Part shown: positions 16,732 to 26,657 of the stretch, in pieces
Layout of the letters: each line of letters starts with the position of its first letter
How positions within the stretch are numbered: the stretch's first letter is position 1
From: Gallibacterium melopsittaci
Lineage (GTDB): Bacteria; Pseudomonadota; Gammaproteobacteria; Enterobacterales; Pasteurellaceae
NCBI RefSeq assembly: GCF_042433085.1
Contig: NZ_JBHLWA010000014.1
Coordinates: 1 to 64,000, forward strand
Length of the DNA stretch: 64,000 nucleotides
Reading direction: 5' to 3'
The notes under the pieces: model-generated
What the model saw: only the letters and a program-made list of their open reading frames with translations
Databases searched by the model: none
What the model was told of the DNA's origin: nothing
Program-made: the position numbers and the translations under genes

Positions 16732-17472
16732 TTAAACTAATGATTGTTGTCTTACAATTTCAAACAAGCATACACCTGTTGCAACAGAAACATTCAATGA
16801 TGATACTGAACCTTGCATTGGAATACTGACTAACTGATCGCAAGATTCTCTAGTTAAACGACGCATTCCATCACCCTCTGCCCCCATAACCAAAGCAATC
16901 GCTCCCGTTAAGGTTGTTTGATAGATAGAATGTTCAGCTTCACCTGCGGTACCCACCACCCAAATATTATATTCCTCTTGTAAGGTTTTTAATGTCCGCG
17001 CTAAATTGGTTACTCGCACTAATGGCATCACTTCCGCTGCACCACAGGCAACTTTGCGTGCTACTGCAGTTAATTGAGCCGATTTATCTTTTGGCACAAT
17101 CACTGCATCGACGCCTGCTGCATCAGCAGTTCGTAAGCACGCCCCAAGATTATGCGGATCCGTAACCCCATCAAGAACAAGCAAGAAAGGCTTATCTTTC
17201 TTATTCAATAAGCTATAAAGATCATTTTCGTTATATTCTTTTGGTGCTTGTACTCGTGCAATAATGCCTTGATGTACTTCCCCATCAGCTTTCTTATCTA
17301 AGGCTTGACGAGTAAGATATTGTATTGAAATACCGAGTTGCGTTAACGCTTCCAATAAAGGAAGCAAACGTTTATCCTCACGTCCTTTCAATACCATTAC
17401 TTCGATTAATCGCTCTGGCGCCGTTGCTAATACCGCCGACACCGCATGAATACCATAAATTTGTTCGCTCAT
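16732..17472 (-). CDS. rlmB: 23S rRNA (guanosine-2'-O)-methyltransferase RlmB
   Basis: Methylates G2251 of 23S rRNA with SAM. The 246-residue protein has an N-terminal substrate-binding domain (1-75) and a C-terminal SPOUT knot with the three motifs DPHNLGACLRTADAAG (about 111-126), LVMGAEGDGM (about 196-205) and SLNVSVATGV (about 224-233). It follows rnr by 14 bp, the usual pairing. Confidence 0.95.
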   Translation of the reverse strand: MSEQIYGIHAVSAVLATAPERLIEVMVLKGREDKRLLPLLEALTQLGISIQYLTRQALDKKADGEVHQGIIARVQAPKEYNENDLYSLLNKKDKPFLLVLDGVTDPHNLGACLRTADAAGVDAVIVPKDKSAQLTAVARKVACGAAEVMPLVRVTNLARTLKTLQEEYNIWVVGTAGEAEHSIYQTTLTGAIALVMGAEGDGMRRLTRESCDQLVSIPMQGSVSSLNVSVATGVCLFEIVRQQSLV

Positions 17473-17486
17473 CTTATTATCTCAAA

Positions 17487-19853
17487 CTATTTCCGTTTTT
17501 TACTTTTAGTTGTTCTAGCTTTTCGCGTTGCTTTTTTCTTCTTCACTTTTCGCTTTGTTTCTTCTACATTAGCTTGCTTGCGTAATCTTTTTTGTAGGCT
17601 TTCCGCATAACGCATATTTTTTAGCACACGATCTTTTTCCGTTTTCCCTAAACGACGTGGTTGACGAGAAGTAGCTACTAAAGAGAAATCTACCGTTTTT
17701 TCCTCTAGACTTACTGCCTCCACACGAACAGTCACTTTATCGCCAATGCGATACAACATACCACTATTTTCACCGATTAATCGTTGTCCACTTGGATCAA
17801 AACGATAATAATCATTTTCTAACGTAGAGATATGGACTAAACCATCAATAAATAATGTATCTAAACGGACAAAGAAACCAAATCCTGTTACGCTGGAGAT
17901 CGTCCCTTCAAACACCTCACCAACGTGATCTTGCATAAATTCACATTTTAGCCAATCAGCAACATCTCGTGTTGCTTCGTCTGCACGGCGTTCTGTCATT
18001 GAGCAGTGATCACCTAAGAGATCAATTTCATCTAACGTATAATGATAACCACCACCTTTAGTAGTACGTTTACTCGAACCTTGCGCTTTCGCCAATAAAT
18101 ACTTAATGCCACGATGTAAAGATAAATCAGGATAACGGCGAATCGGCGAGGTAAAATGGGCATATTCTGTCAAGGCTAAACCAAAGTGTCCAATATTATC
18201 TCCGTTATAAACCGCTTGGCTTAACGAACGCAGCAACATTGTTTGGATTAACTCTTTATCCGAGCGTTCTCTTACTTGTTCCATTAACTTAGCATAATCG
18301 GCTGGTGTTGGCTTTAACCCACCTTCTAATGTCAATCCACACTCACGCAAAAATGTTCTAAATGAGGTTAATTTTTCTTCACCTGGTACCGCATGAATAC
18401 GATAAAGTGCTGGTTCTTGGTGTTGTTCCATAAAATGGGCAGCACAGATATTTGCCGCAATCATACACTCTTCAATTAATTTATGTGCATCATTTCGCTC
18501 AACAGGTTCAATACGTTCTATTTTTCCTAAATCATTGAAAATAAACTTTGTTTCGATCGTTTCAAAATCAATCGCCCCACGTTTATGACGTGCGGTCAAT
18601 AAGACTTTAAACATCGCATAAAGTTCTTGTAAATGTGGTACCAGTGTCTGATAACGTTCACTAAGTTCTTCATCGCCCTGTAAGATCCGCCACACTTTAC
18701 TATAGGTTAAACGTGCGTGCGAATTCATTACCGCTTCATAAAATTGATATTGTTGTACTTTCCCTCTTGTGGAAATCTGCATTTCGCAGACCATACATAA
18801 GCGATCAACTTGTGGATTTAAAGAACATAAGCCATTCGACAACACTTCTGGCAACATTGGTACCACACGACTTGGAAAATAAACCGAATTACCACGTTGG
18901 CGAGCTTCTTGGTCTAAGGCAGTATGTGGGCGAACATAATAACTCACATCTGCAATCGCTACCCATAACGTCCAACCGCCTTGCGGATTTTTCTGACAAA
19001 ATACGGCATCATCAAAATCTCGTGCATCTTCACCATCAATCGTAACGAGAGGCAAATCACGTAAATCAACTCGCCCTTGTTTATCTTTTTCAGCAACAAC
19101 CTCATTTAATTCTGCAATTTGTGCTTGTACCGCATCAGGCCAAGTATGCGGAATATCATAATTACGAATGGCAATTTCTACTTCCATACCTTTTGCCATA
19201 TTCTCGCCTAATACTTCGGTGATACGACCTGTCAAACGAGAAAAACCACTCTCTTTGTTTTTCAGCTCAACAACAACGACTTGCCCCATTCTTGCCCCAG
19301 CACGATATTCATTCGGAATCACAATATCATGATTAATCCGACTATCATCTGGTACTACATAACCGATTCCATCTTCTAAGAAAAAACGCCCGACAATTTG
19401 TTTCTTACGTCGCTCTAAAATGCGTACAATCCGTACTTCTTTACGCCCACGACGATCAAAACCATTAGGTTGTGCCAATACATAATCATCATGCAATACC
19501 TTTTGCATCTGACTATTCGGAATAAACCAATCATCTTTTGAACCATCTACTTGTAAAAAACCATAGCCATCTTTATGCCCAATCACTGTCCCTTTTAATA
19601 AATCTAAGCGTTCTGGTAACGCATAACGCTTCCGTTTGGTAAAAACTAATTGTCCATCATTCTCCATCGCTCGCAAACGACGACGCATAGCTTCTTGCAA
19701 CTCAGGATCCTCAATCTCTAATGTATGCAGAAGTTCTTCTTTGCTCATTGGAGCTTGATGGTCACGGATAACAGTGAGGATCAACTCACGACTTGGAATT
19801 GGATTTCCATATTTTTCTACTTCTTCTGCATAGTGAGGATCTTGATACTGCAT
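17487..19853 (-). CDS. rnr: Ribonuclease R
   Basis: Processive 3'-5' exoribonuclease that degrades structured RNA and defective rRNA. The 788-residue protein has an N-terminal winged helix (about 15-75), cold-shock domains (about 75-240), the RNB catalytic domain with TIDGEDARDFDDAV (metal-binding aspartates, near 270), HFTSPIRRYPDL near 570, an S1 domain (about 635-725) and a Lys/Arg-rich tail. The ATG at 19853 is chosen because AAGGAG lies 6 nt upstream; an in-frame TTG eight codons earlier is rejected. It is first in an rnr-rlmB-lipoprotein operon. Confidence 0.96.
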   Translation of the reverse strand: MQYQDPHYAEEVEKYGNPIPSRELILTVIRDHQAPMSKEELLHTLEIEDPELQEAMRRRLRAMENDGQLVFTKRKRYALPERLDLLKGTVIGHKDGYGFLQVDGSKDDWFIPNSQMQKVLHDDYVLAQPNGFDRRGRKEVRIVRILERRKKQIVGRFFLEDGIGYVVPDDSRINHDIVIPNEYRAGARMGQVVVVELKNKESGFSRLTGRITEVLGENMAKGMEVEIAIRNYDIPHTWPDAVQAQIAELNEVVAEKDKQGRVDLRDLPLVTIDGEDARDFDDAVFCQKNPQGGWTLWVAIADVSYYVRPHTALDQEARQRGNSVYFPSRVVPMLPEVLSNGLCSLNPQVDRLCMVCEMQISTRGKVQQYQFYEAVMNSHARLTYSKVWRILQGDEELSERYQTLVPHLQELYAMFKVLLTARHKRGAIDFETIETKFIFNDLGKIERIEPVERNDAHKLIEECMIAANICAAHFMEQHQEPALYRIHAVPGEEKLTSFRTFLRECGLTLEGGLKPTPADYAKLMEQVRERSDKELIQTMLLRSLSQAVYNGDNIGHFGLALTEYAHFTSPIRRYPDLSLHRGIKYLLAKAQGSSKRTTKGGGYHYTLDEIDLLGDHCSMTERRADEATRDVADWLKCEFMQDHVGEVFEGTISSVTGFGFFVRLDTLFIDGLVHISTLENDYYRFDPSGQRLIGENSGMLYRIGDKVTVRVEAVSLEEKTVDFSLVATSRQPRRLGKTEKDRVLKNMRYAESLQKRLRKQANVEETKRKVKKKKATRKARTTKSKKRK

Positions 19854-19897
19854 AAATAACTCCTTGATTCTAAACAATTAGTTTAGTGAAATGCTTT

Positions 19898-20689
19898 TTA
19901 CTGCTCACAAGTAAAATATTGATTCATTTCTAACGCTGGTTTAGCTTGTTTATCTTGACTAATTAATTTTGCTGGCACACCAGCCACTGTTGAATATTCA
20001 GGTACAGGATGCAACACAACTGAACACGCCCCAATTTTGGCATATGCTCCAACTTCAATATTGCCTAAAATTTTCGCTCCTGCCCCAATCATCACGCCTT
20101 TACGCACTTTCGGATGGCGATCGCCAACCTCTTTTCCTGTTCCACCTAATGTCACATCTTGTAAAATTGAGACATCATTTTCCACAACGGAGGTTTCGCC
20201 AATCACAATTCCTGTGGCGTGATCTAGCATAATGCCACGCCCAATTTGTGCTGCTGGGTGAATATCAACATCAAACGCAACTGAAATCTGATTTTGTAAA
20301 TAGATCGCTAACGCTTTCCGTTGCTGTTGCCATAAACAGTGAGTAATACGATAACTTTGCAAAGCATGGAATCCTTTCAAATACAACAATGGTGTCGAAT
20401 ATAACTCAACCGCCGGATCTCGTACCCGAACTGCTTCAATATCGTAAGCTGCACTTTCAATAATCTTTGGATTATCATGATAGACTTCATCAATAATTTC
20501 ACGCAACGAAATCGCTGGCATAGTAGTACTAGATAACTTATTTGCCAAAATATAACTTAATGCAGTACCTAAATGTTGATGGGCTAAAATCGTGGAATGG
20601 AAAAAACTGACTAAAGAAGGTTCTTGCTCGACTAATAATGCTGCCTCTTCACGAATACCCTGCCAAATTCGTTGTAATAATGTTGACAT
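19898..20689 (-). CDS. cysE: Serine O-acetyltransferase
   Basis: Makes O-acetylserine, the first step of cysteine synthesis. The 263-residue protein has the N-terminal helical domain (1-135) and the left-handed beta-helix with hexapeptide repeats (about 140-235), including DIHPAAQIGRGIMLDHATGIVIGE with catalytic His. It lies 9 bp downstream of gpsA, the same order as in E. coli (secB-gpsA-cysE). Confidence 0.96.
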   Translation of the reverse strand: MSTLLQRIWQGIREEAALLVEQEPSLVSFFHSTILAHQHLGTALSYILANKLSSTTMPAISLREIIDEVYHDNPKIIESAAYDIEAVRVRDPAVELYSTPLLYLKGFHALQSYRITHCLWQQQRKALAIYLQNQISVAFDVDIHPAAQIGRGIMLDHATGIVIGETSVVENDVSILQDVTLGGTGKEVGDRHPKVRKGVMIGAGAKILGNIEVGAYAKIGACSVVLHPVPEYSTVAGVPAKLISQDKQAKPALEMNQYFTCEQ

Positions 20690-20698
20690 AATTCTCTC

Positions 20699-21703
20699 CT
20701 ACTCACTTTTTTTCTCTCTGGCAAGTAAGTTTCTTGCCGCTTCCGTTGCGGTTAACCCACAAAATAGCATTTGATAAATCTGCTCTACAATTGGCATTTC
20801 AACTTGTTGTCGTTGTGCTAAACGGTATGCTTCTTGCGTATTATAATACCCTTCAACCACTTGCCCAATCTCTTGCATCGCTTGTTCAACGCTATAACCT
20901 TTACCAATCATCATCCCAAAACGGCGATTACGAGATTGATCATCGGTACAGGTCAACACTAAATCACCTAGTCCAGCCATTCCCATAAAAGTTTGTGGCT
21001 CTGCACCCAATGAGGCACCTAAGCGAGAGATTTCCGCCAAACCGCGTGTAATCAAAGCAGTTCTCGCATTAGCCCCATAACCAATACCGTCTGATACACC
21101 TGCACCTATCGCAATGACATTTTTAATTGCACCGCCTAACTGCACACCAATCATATCGCTATTCAAATAAACACGAAAATGCTTACTACAATGAATACGC
21201 TCTTGTAATTCTTGTGCAAATTCTTGATTTTTCGCAGAAAGTACTATCGCAGTTGGTAAACCTGCTGCTAACTCTTTCGCAAAAGTTGGGCCAGACAATA
21301 CCGCTAATGGATAAGCTGTACCAATGATTTCTTCTGCCACTTGATGAAGTAAACGACCACTGTCATGCTCTAAACCTTTACTTGCCCAGATAATACGATG
21401 CGTTGGCAGCAAAAATGGTTTAATCTGCCATAATACCTCGGCAAAAACATGGCTCGGCACAACCAATAAAATATCACGAGCAGCTTGAATTGTACGGGCT
21501 AGATTACTCTCTAGCTGTAACGCCTCTGGGAATTTTACCCCAGGAAGAAATCGACTGTTTTCCCGATTCAATTCCATTGATTCAATTTCAGTTTGATTAC
21601 GCCCCCATAAAATGGTTGGGAAACCATTTCTAGATAATGCAATTGCTAATGCTGTCCCATACGAACCTGCGCCAATAACCGTTATTGGTGGAAATTGTGT
21701 CAT
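20699..21703 (-). CDS. gpsA: Glycerol-3-phosphate dehydrogenase [NAD(P)+]
   Basis: Reduces dihydroxyacetone phosphate to sn-glycerol-3-phosphate for phospholipid synthesis. The 334-residue protein has the Rossmann motif GAGSYGTALA near the N-terminus, the LSGPTFAKE block and the catalytic Lys in GGAIKNVIAIGAGV. Four tandem possible starts (GTG then three ATG) lie at 21712-21703; the last ATG is chosen because AAGG is 8 nt upstream of it. In E. coli gpsA directly follows secB; here an 11-kb restriction island separates them, so it may have lost its usual promoter. Confidence 0.95.
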   Translation of the reverse strand: MTQFPPITVIGAGSYGTALAIALSRNGFPTILWGRNQTEIESMELNRENSRFLPGVKFPEALQLESNLARTIQAARDILLVVPSHVFAEVLWQIKPFLLPTHRIIWASKGLEHDSGRLLHQVAEEIIGTAYPLAVLSGPTFAKELAAGLPTAIVLSAKNQEFAQELQERIHCSKHFRVYLNSDMIGVQLGGAIKNVIAIGAGVSDGIGYGANARTALITRGLAEISRLGASLGAEPQTFMGMAGLGDLVLTCTDDQSRNRRFGMMIGKGYSVEQAMQEIGQVVEGYYNTQEAYRLAQRQQVEMPIVEQIYQMLFCGLTATEAARNLLAREKKSE

Positions 21704-21883
21704 CATCATCACCTTAAAAATTTATCTTTTCTTAATCAAAGGAAAAAATAGACGAATGAAAGAGGATTGCAAGAGAATTTTGGGCAAATAGAGAAATAAT
21801 AGTAATAAAAGCACTTTATCAATTATCTTTAATTAAGCATTTATAACATAAAACTGTAATTTCAATAAATCACAAAAAAATTA

Positions 21884-21911
21884 TTGCAAAAAAGCACAAG
21901 TTACTTATAAT
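21884..21911 (+). promoter_or_regulatory. Promoter of the half-hsdS/hsdR operon
   Basis: TTGCAA (21884-21889), a 16-bp spacer and TATAAT (21906-21911), 30 bp upstream of the first hsdS-like gene at the left edge of the island. Confidence 0.65.
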
Positions 21912-21941
21912 AAAAAAAGTGTACTTTTAATAAGGAACAAT

Positions 21942-22520
21942 ATGAAATTAACTGATTGCATAAATATTCATAATGGCACTCCATTATTTCGTATTACGGA
22001 AGATAACAATGCCCCTTCATTTTATTTGTATAGTCAAAACGATTTGCAAGCAGATTTAGCAATGACCTCCACTTGTGAAACTGAAAACAAAATCATTAGA
22101 ACCACTAACAAAGTTTCTTGCCTCAAACCTAATGACATCGTATTTAGTTTAATTTCTGGTACCGCAGCAAAAGTTCATCCTGCTCGTTCAGGTTATCTTT
22201 ATTCTCACAATTATGTCGTGCTAGAACCAAATGAAATGATAGATGCAAACTTCTTAGTTTATTTTCTTAATTGTAGTCAAGAAATTAAAAAAAAATTTGC
22301 TTTGAGTATTCAAGGTTCTCAAGTTATGAAATATACCATTTCTCAACTACGGCAATTAGAAATTAACGCTCTCCCAGATTTACCTACTCAACGAGCAGTT
22401 GGCAAAATTTATATGGCACAAAATCGTTTGATAACATTAAAAAAACGATTAATAGAACAGGATAACCAACACTTACTTTATATTATTGATACCCTACTTA
22501 ATGCAAAAGGACAATGTTAA
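21942..22520 (+). CDS. Half-size type I restriction specificity protein (single TRD)
   Basis: A 192-residue HsdS-like protein with a single target-recognition domain (about 1-145; PNDIVFSLISGTAAKV and GSQVMKYTISQLRQLEI are TRD-like) followed by one dimerisation helix (LPTQRAVGKIYMAQNRLITL onward). Full HsdS has two such units, so this would need to dimerise to make a specificity subunit. It is AT-rich like the host and unrelated in sequence to the hsdS at 27757. Its stop overlaps the hsdR start as TAATG, implying coupled translation. Alternatively it is a remnant of another system. Confidence 0.7.
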   Translation: MKLTDCINIHNGTPLFRITEDNNAPSFYLYSQNDLQADLAMTSTCETENKIIRTTNKVSCLKPNDIVFSLISGTAAKVHPARSGYLYSHNYVVLEPNEMIDANFLVYFLNCSQEIKKKFALSIQGSQVMKYTISQLRQLEINALPDLPTQRAVGKIYMAQNRLITLKKRLIEQDNQHLLYIIDTLLNAKGQC

Positions 22521-25500
22521 TGAATGAAATCCAATTTGAAACAGCATTAATTGAGTTTTTATCTACGGGAAAATATTCACCTAAAGGTAGTACGGTGAAT
22601 GAGCCGATGGCTTCTTATGCGAGTAAGCGTTTGTGGAAGTATAAGTCTAAGATTAAGACGACTGAACAACTTTGGGAAAATTTTAAGCAGATTTTGGAGC
22701 AGTTAAATCAAGATGTGTTGAATGAGCCGTTAAAGCAGAGCGAGTTTGAGCAGGTGAAGCAACATATCAACGCCCTTTATACGCCTTATGATGCTGGGCA
22801 GTTTTTGTATGGCTTAAATGGCGTGTCGCAGGTGGAAGTGGATTTGGAAGATGGTCGTCATGTCTTTCTTACGGTGTTTGACCAGCGTCAGATTGGGGCA
22901 GGCAATACGGTGTATCAGGTGGTCAATCAAATTGAACGCCCAGCCAAGATGGCAGGCAAGCCAAATCGCCGTTTTGATACAACTTTGCTGATTAATGGTT
23001 TGCCGATTATTCACATTGAGGAAAAAACGGATATTCGTGATGTGAATGAAGCCTTAAATCAAATGCATCAATATATTAAAGAGGGGCAATTTGGCGATAT
23101 TTTTTCTACCGTGCAGATTTTGGTGGGGATTACGCCCAATAATATCCGCTATATGGCAAACACCACGCCCGACCGTTTCAATAAGGATTTTGCCTTTAGC
23201 TGGCAACGCCCTGATGATAATTCCATTGTGCGGGACTGGAGAGAGTTTGCTGACCGAATGCTGTCCATTCCGATGGCACACCAAATGGCAACTAATTATA
23301 TGATTTTGGACGGCACCCCCAATAAACAGATGCTTAAAGTGATGCGTCCTTATCAAGTGTATGCCACACAGGCAGTGATTGAGGGCATTAAAAAAGCAGA
23401 TTTTGAAATGGGTGATGGCAAGATCGGCTATATTTGGCACACCACAGGTTCAGGCAAAACCATTACCAGCTTTAAAACAGCGTGGCTAGCAAGCCGTCTG
23501 CCAAAGGTGGATAAAGTTGTGTTTGTGGTAGACCGCATTGCCTTGACTAATCAAACCAATGAGCAATACCGTGCCTATGACCCCGATGGTGATAATGGTG
23601 GCAGTGTTAGTGATACCAAGCACACAGGCGATTTACGCCGTAAATTAGCCAGCAACAGCAATCAAATCATTATTACCAGCGTGCAGAAATTAGGGCGTTT
23701 GGTGAATGCCAGAGATTATCAAGTGCCTGATAAACAGATTGTGTTTATTGTGGACGAAGCACACCGCTCTACTGCTGGCGATGAGTTTAAAAAAATTCAA
23801 AAAGCCTTTAAAAAATCGTTGTGGGTCGGCTACACAGGCACGCCGATGTTTGATGCCACCACTCAGGGGCTAAGAACAGAGGATATTTTTGGCAAATTGC
23901 TCCACGCCTACACTATTCGCGAGGCAATTGCCGATCGCAATGTGCTTGGGTTTAAAGTGGATTTTAAAACTACAATTGAGATTCGCGATTTAATCAAAGC
24001 CGAACACCCTGATTGGACAGAAGTACAAGTTGAAGCCGAAATTGAGCAAGTTCGCCAAGAAGAATTTGATGAACATATTGTCAATAAAAGCAAGGGTGAG
24101 GCGATTGAACGCAGTTTGAGCAAAAATTTTTATGATAACAATGAAAAACACGTTGAGATGGTTGTTGCCGATATTTTCAAGCATTGGCGTAACCGCAGTA
24201 ATGACGGCAAATACAATGCGCTTTTAACCACCAAAGTGGTCAGCGGTAGCAGTGCCCCGATGGCGATGATGTATTTTGACGAGTTTGAACGTGTCAATCA
24301 AGCACGCCGTGCCGAAGGTAAAAGCACGCTGAAAGTAGCAATTACCTTTAGCTACAGCACGGATAACAGCGATAGTATGGTGGAGAATAACGAGAGTTTG
24401 CACCGTGCCATTAACCATTACAACCAGCAATTTGGCACATCATTTGGCTTGGATACGGTGAAAGAATACACCCAAGACGTGATGGATAGAGTCAATAAAA
24501 GCGTGTACGACAAGCGCTATTTGGATTTAGTCATTGTAGTGGATCAGTTGTTGACAGGCTTTGACGCACCCGAGTTAAACACGCTTTATGTTGACCGTAT
24601 TTTAAAAAATGCAGGGCTTATTCAAGCCTATTCACGTACCAACCGAGTACAAGATATGCAAGAAAAACCGTTTGGGCAGGTGGTCAATTACCGTTGGCCA
24701 AAACAAAATGAACGTTTAATGAATGAAGCCCTTGCCGTTTACGCCAACCGAGATTCTGCCAAGGTAAAAAATAAAAATACCGATACCAACGGCGAGGATG
24801 AGAATAAAAAGAACAATGAAGACAGTGGCATTATCGCCAAACCTTTTGCCGAAGTGTTGGATGAAGCAAAAGCCGTTGTGCAAGACTTAAGCAAATTGAC
24901 CCAAAATACACAAGGTGAGCCTTTTAGCGAATTGCCCAAATCTGAAAAAGACCAAGAGCAAATGTGGGCATTATTACAGCAATATAACCGCTATATTGCC
25001 ACTTTAAAACATTATCCAGCTGAAGAAACAGGCAAAGACGGAGTGAATTTAGATAATCCTGATGGTTTGATTGAAGCACTGGAGATGAATGCAGAGCAAG
25101 AAAAAATGCTCACTGTGGTATTAACCAATGAATTAAAAAGAATATTGGCTAAGAAAAACAATGTACCCATTAAAGAAATTGAACTCAAAATGGTGCATTT
25201 AAAAGAAATTAAAGTCAATTATGATTACTTAAGCGAACTCATTGCCACCCTGATTAACCAAGTGCATAACGGTGAAGATGAGCAAGCCAAACAAACCGAA
25301 GCCGAAATTTACAAATTTGCGAGTGGCTTGGACGACATGGCATACGCCGAGAAAATCCGCCAAGCCACTAAAGCCATTATGGCAGAGCAATATCCTGATG
25401 AGAGCTACTCCGAATGGCCTTATCAATTTAGCAGCGATGAGCTAGATAAAGTGATTCAGGCAGCCTCAGGCGTAACCCAAGAGCGACAATTTTTGAATTT

Positions 25501-25753
25501 CCGTAACCATTGGGGCATTACCGATGTTGTTTCCACCGCCCAAATGCAACAGTTGTTTGCCAGCCACCGCTACGGTCAGCAAGATTTAGACGATGATAAA
25601 CAGCTCACCACCATCATCACCCAAGGTGCAGGAGCCTATAAAACACTGGCAACCAGTAGCGAAGTGCAAAATTTAAGCAAAATCAAATATCGCAACCAAT
25701 TAAGAGAAGCATTTTATCAACTGGCGGATCGGTTGATGAGATTAGGAGGGTAG
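22520..25753 (+). CDS. hsdR: Type I restriction endonuclease subunit R
   Basis: ATP-dependent translocase and nuclease subunit of a type I restriction enzyme, 1077 residues. An N-terminal nuclease core is visible at RRFDTTLLINGLPIIHIEEK (near 150-170). The superfamily 2 motor follows with Walker A TTGSGKT (about 308-314), DEAHRS (near 413) and GYTGTPMF, and a helical C-terminus. The ATG at 22520 overlaps the preceding stop (TAATG); another ATG lies two codons earlier. Codon usage is clearly GC-richer than the flanking core genes, pointing to horizontal acquisition. Confidence 0.93.
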   Translation: MNEIQFETALIEFLSTGKYSPKGSTVNEPMASYASKRLWKYKSKIKTTEQLWENFKQILEQLNQDVLNEPLKQSEFEQVKQHINALYTPYDAGQFLYGLNGVSQVEVDLEDGRHVFLTVFDQRQIGAGNTVYQVVNQIERPAKMAGKPNRRFDTTLLINGLPIIHIEEKTDIRDVNEALNQMHQYIKEGQFGDIFSTVQILVGITPNNIRYMANTTPDRFNKDFAFSWQRPDDNSIVRDWREFADRMLSIPMAHQMATNYMILDGTPNKQMLKVMRPYQVYATQAVIEGIKKADFEMGDGKIGYIWHTTGSGKTITSFKTAWLASRLPKVDKVVFVVDRIALTNQTNEQYRAYDPDGDNGGSVSDTKHTGDLRRKLASNSNQIIITSVQKLGRLVNARDYQVPDKQIVFIVDEAHRSTAGDEFKKIQKAFKKSLWVGYTGTPMFDATTQGLRTEDIFGKLLHAYTIREAIADRNVLGFKVDFKTTIEIRDLIKAEHPDWTEVQVEAEIEQVRQEEFDEHIVNKSKGEAIERSLSKNFYDNNEKHVEMVVADIFKHWRNRSNDGKYNALLTTKVVSGSSAPMAMMYFDEFERVNQARRAEGKSTLKVAITFSYSTDNSDSMVENNESLHRAINHYNQQFGTSFGLDTVKEYTQDVMDRVNKSVYDKRYLDLVIVVDQLLTGFDAPELNTLYVDRILKNAGLIQAYSRTNRVQDMQEKPFGQVVNYRWPKQNERLMNEALAVYANRDSAKVKNKNTDTNGEDENKKNNEDSGIIAKPFAEVLDEAKAVVQDLSKLTQNTQGEPFSELPKSEKDQEQMWALLQQYNRYIATLKHYPAEETGKDGVNLDNPDGLIEALEMNAEQEKMLTVVLTNELKRILAKKNNVPIKEIELKMVHLKEIKVNYDYLSELIATLINQVHNGEDEQAKQTEAEIYKFASGLDDMAYAEKIRQATKAIMAEQYPDESYSEWPYQFSSDELDKVIQAASGVTQERQFLNFRNHWGITDVVSTAQMQQLFASHRYGQQDLDDDKQLTTIITQGAGAYKTLATSSEVQNLSKIKYRNQLREAFYQLADRLMRLGG

Positions 25754-25757
25754 AATA

Positions 25758-26657
25758 ATGAGAAATATTATGCACAGCACCAAACACCCCACCACCATTC
25801 AAATTTTCCTGCCTTCGGGAGACCCCTCAGGCATTCGAGTAGCTGAGCAAACCACCTCTATCATGCGCTTGATTGAAGTGCCTCGGGCGGTATTGTCTGA
25901 CTTTTTGCACATGGACGAAGCAAGGCAAGTGGGCGTGTATTTTTTGATTGGCGGAGCGGACAATGACGAAGTCTATATCGGGCAATCTGGCGAAGTGGGC
26001 AAACGGATTGACCAGCACCACAGAGAAGACAAAAAAGACTGGTCTCGAGCCTTAGTGCTGATTTCACTCACGAAGAATCTAACCCAAACTCACGCCCTTT
26101 ATCTTGAAAATTTGGCGATTGACACCGCAACAAAATGCACCAGATTTAACCTTGTTAATAACAACAAAGGTCAAAAACCGCACACCCCAGCACCGCTTAA
26201 AGCAGATTGTCATGCCATGTTTGATATTGCCAGCCTGCTTTTAACCACTTTGGGCTACCCCATTTTTGAAAGCCTAGTGAAATCTGAAAATACCCATCAA
26301 CAAGCCATTATTTTTCACTGTCCGCGTGGAAATGTAGATGCACAAGCCATCTACACCCAAGAGGGTATGATCGTGCTAAAAGGCTCAAATTTTCCTTACA
26401 TCAACAAAGATGAGGCAAAAGATTATCGCCATAAAATGATTGATTTTTGCCATGAATTAATCAACAAAGGTGTACTGGAATATGATGAAAAAACAGGGCG
26501 TTGCACTTTTGCCAAAGATTACCGCTTTAATAGCCCAAGTGCAGCTACTGGTTTGCTTCTCTTAACCAGCACTAATGGCTGGACAGAATTTAAAACCCGA
26601 GAGGGTAAAACTTTAAAAGAAGTTTATGTCAATAGCAGTGGGGCAAACGATGAATAA
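25758..26657 (+). CDS. GIY-YIG nuclease-fold protein
   Basis: 299 residues. The segment VGVYFLIGGADNDEVYIGQS, then GKRIDQHH (about 55-92), matches the GIY-YIG nuclease core, with the expected Arg. A later region (about 180-290) ends with a DUF4357-like TRDGKTLKE-type block. GGAGGG lies 7 nt before the ATG and the gap from hsdR is 4 bp, so it belongs to the R-M operon. Similar proteins are common passengers of type I loci; whether it cuts DNA, limits foreign DNA or is accessory is unknown. Confidence 0.75.
   Translation: MRNIMHSTKHPTTIQIFLPSGDPSGIRVAEQTTSIMRLIEVPRAVLSDFLHMDEARQVGVYFLIGGADNDEVYIGQSGEVGKRIDQHHREDKKDWSRALVLISLTKNLTQTHALYLENLAIDTATKCTRFNLVNNNKGQKPHTPAPLKADCHAMFDIASLLLTTLGYPIFESLVKSENTHQQAIIFHCPRGNVDAQAIYTQEGMIVLKGSNFPYINKDEAKDYRHKMIDFCHELINKGVLEYDEKTGRCTFAKDYRFNSPSAATGLLLLTSTNGWTEFKTREGKTLKEVYVNSSGANDE

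Noticed and set aside
19854..19877. Longer rnr from the TTG at 19877
   Set aside because: AAGGAG directly serves the ATG at 19853 and homologues start there.
22814..26067. Long minus-strand open frames inside hsdR and the GIY-YIG gene
   Set aside because: They are antisense shadows of GC-richer coding sequence with no family resemblance.
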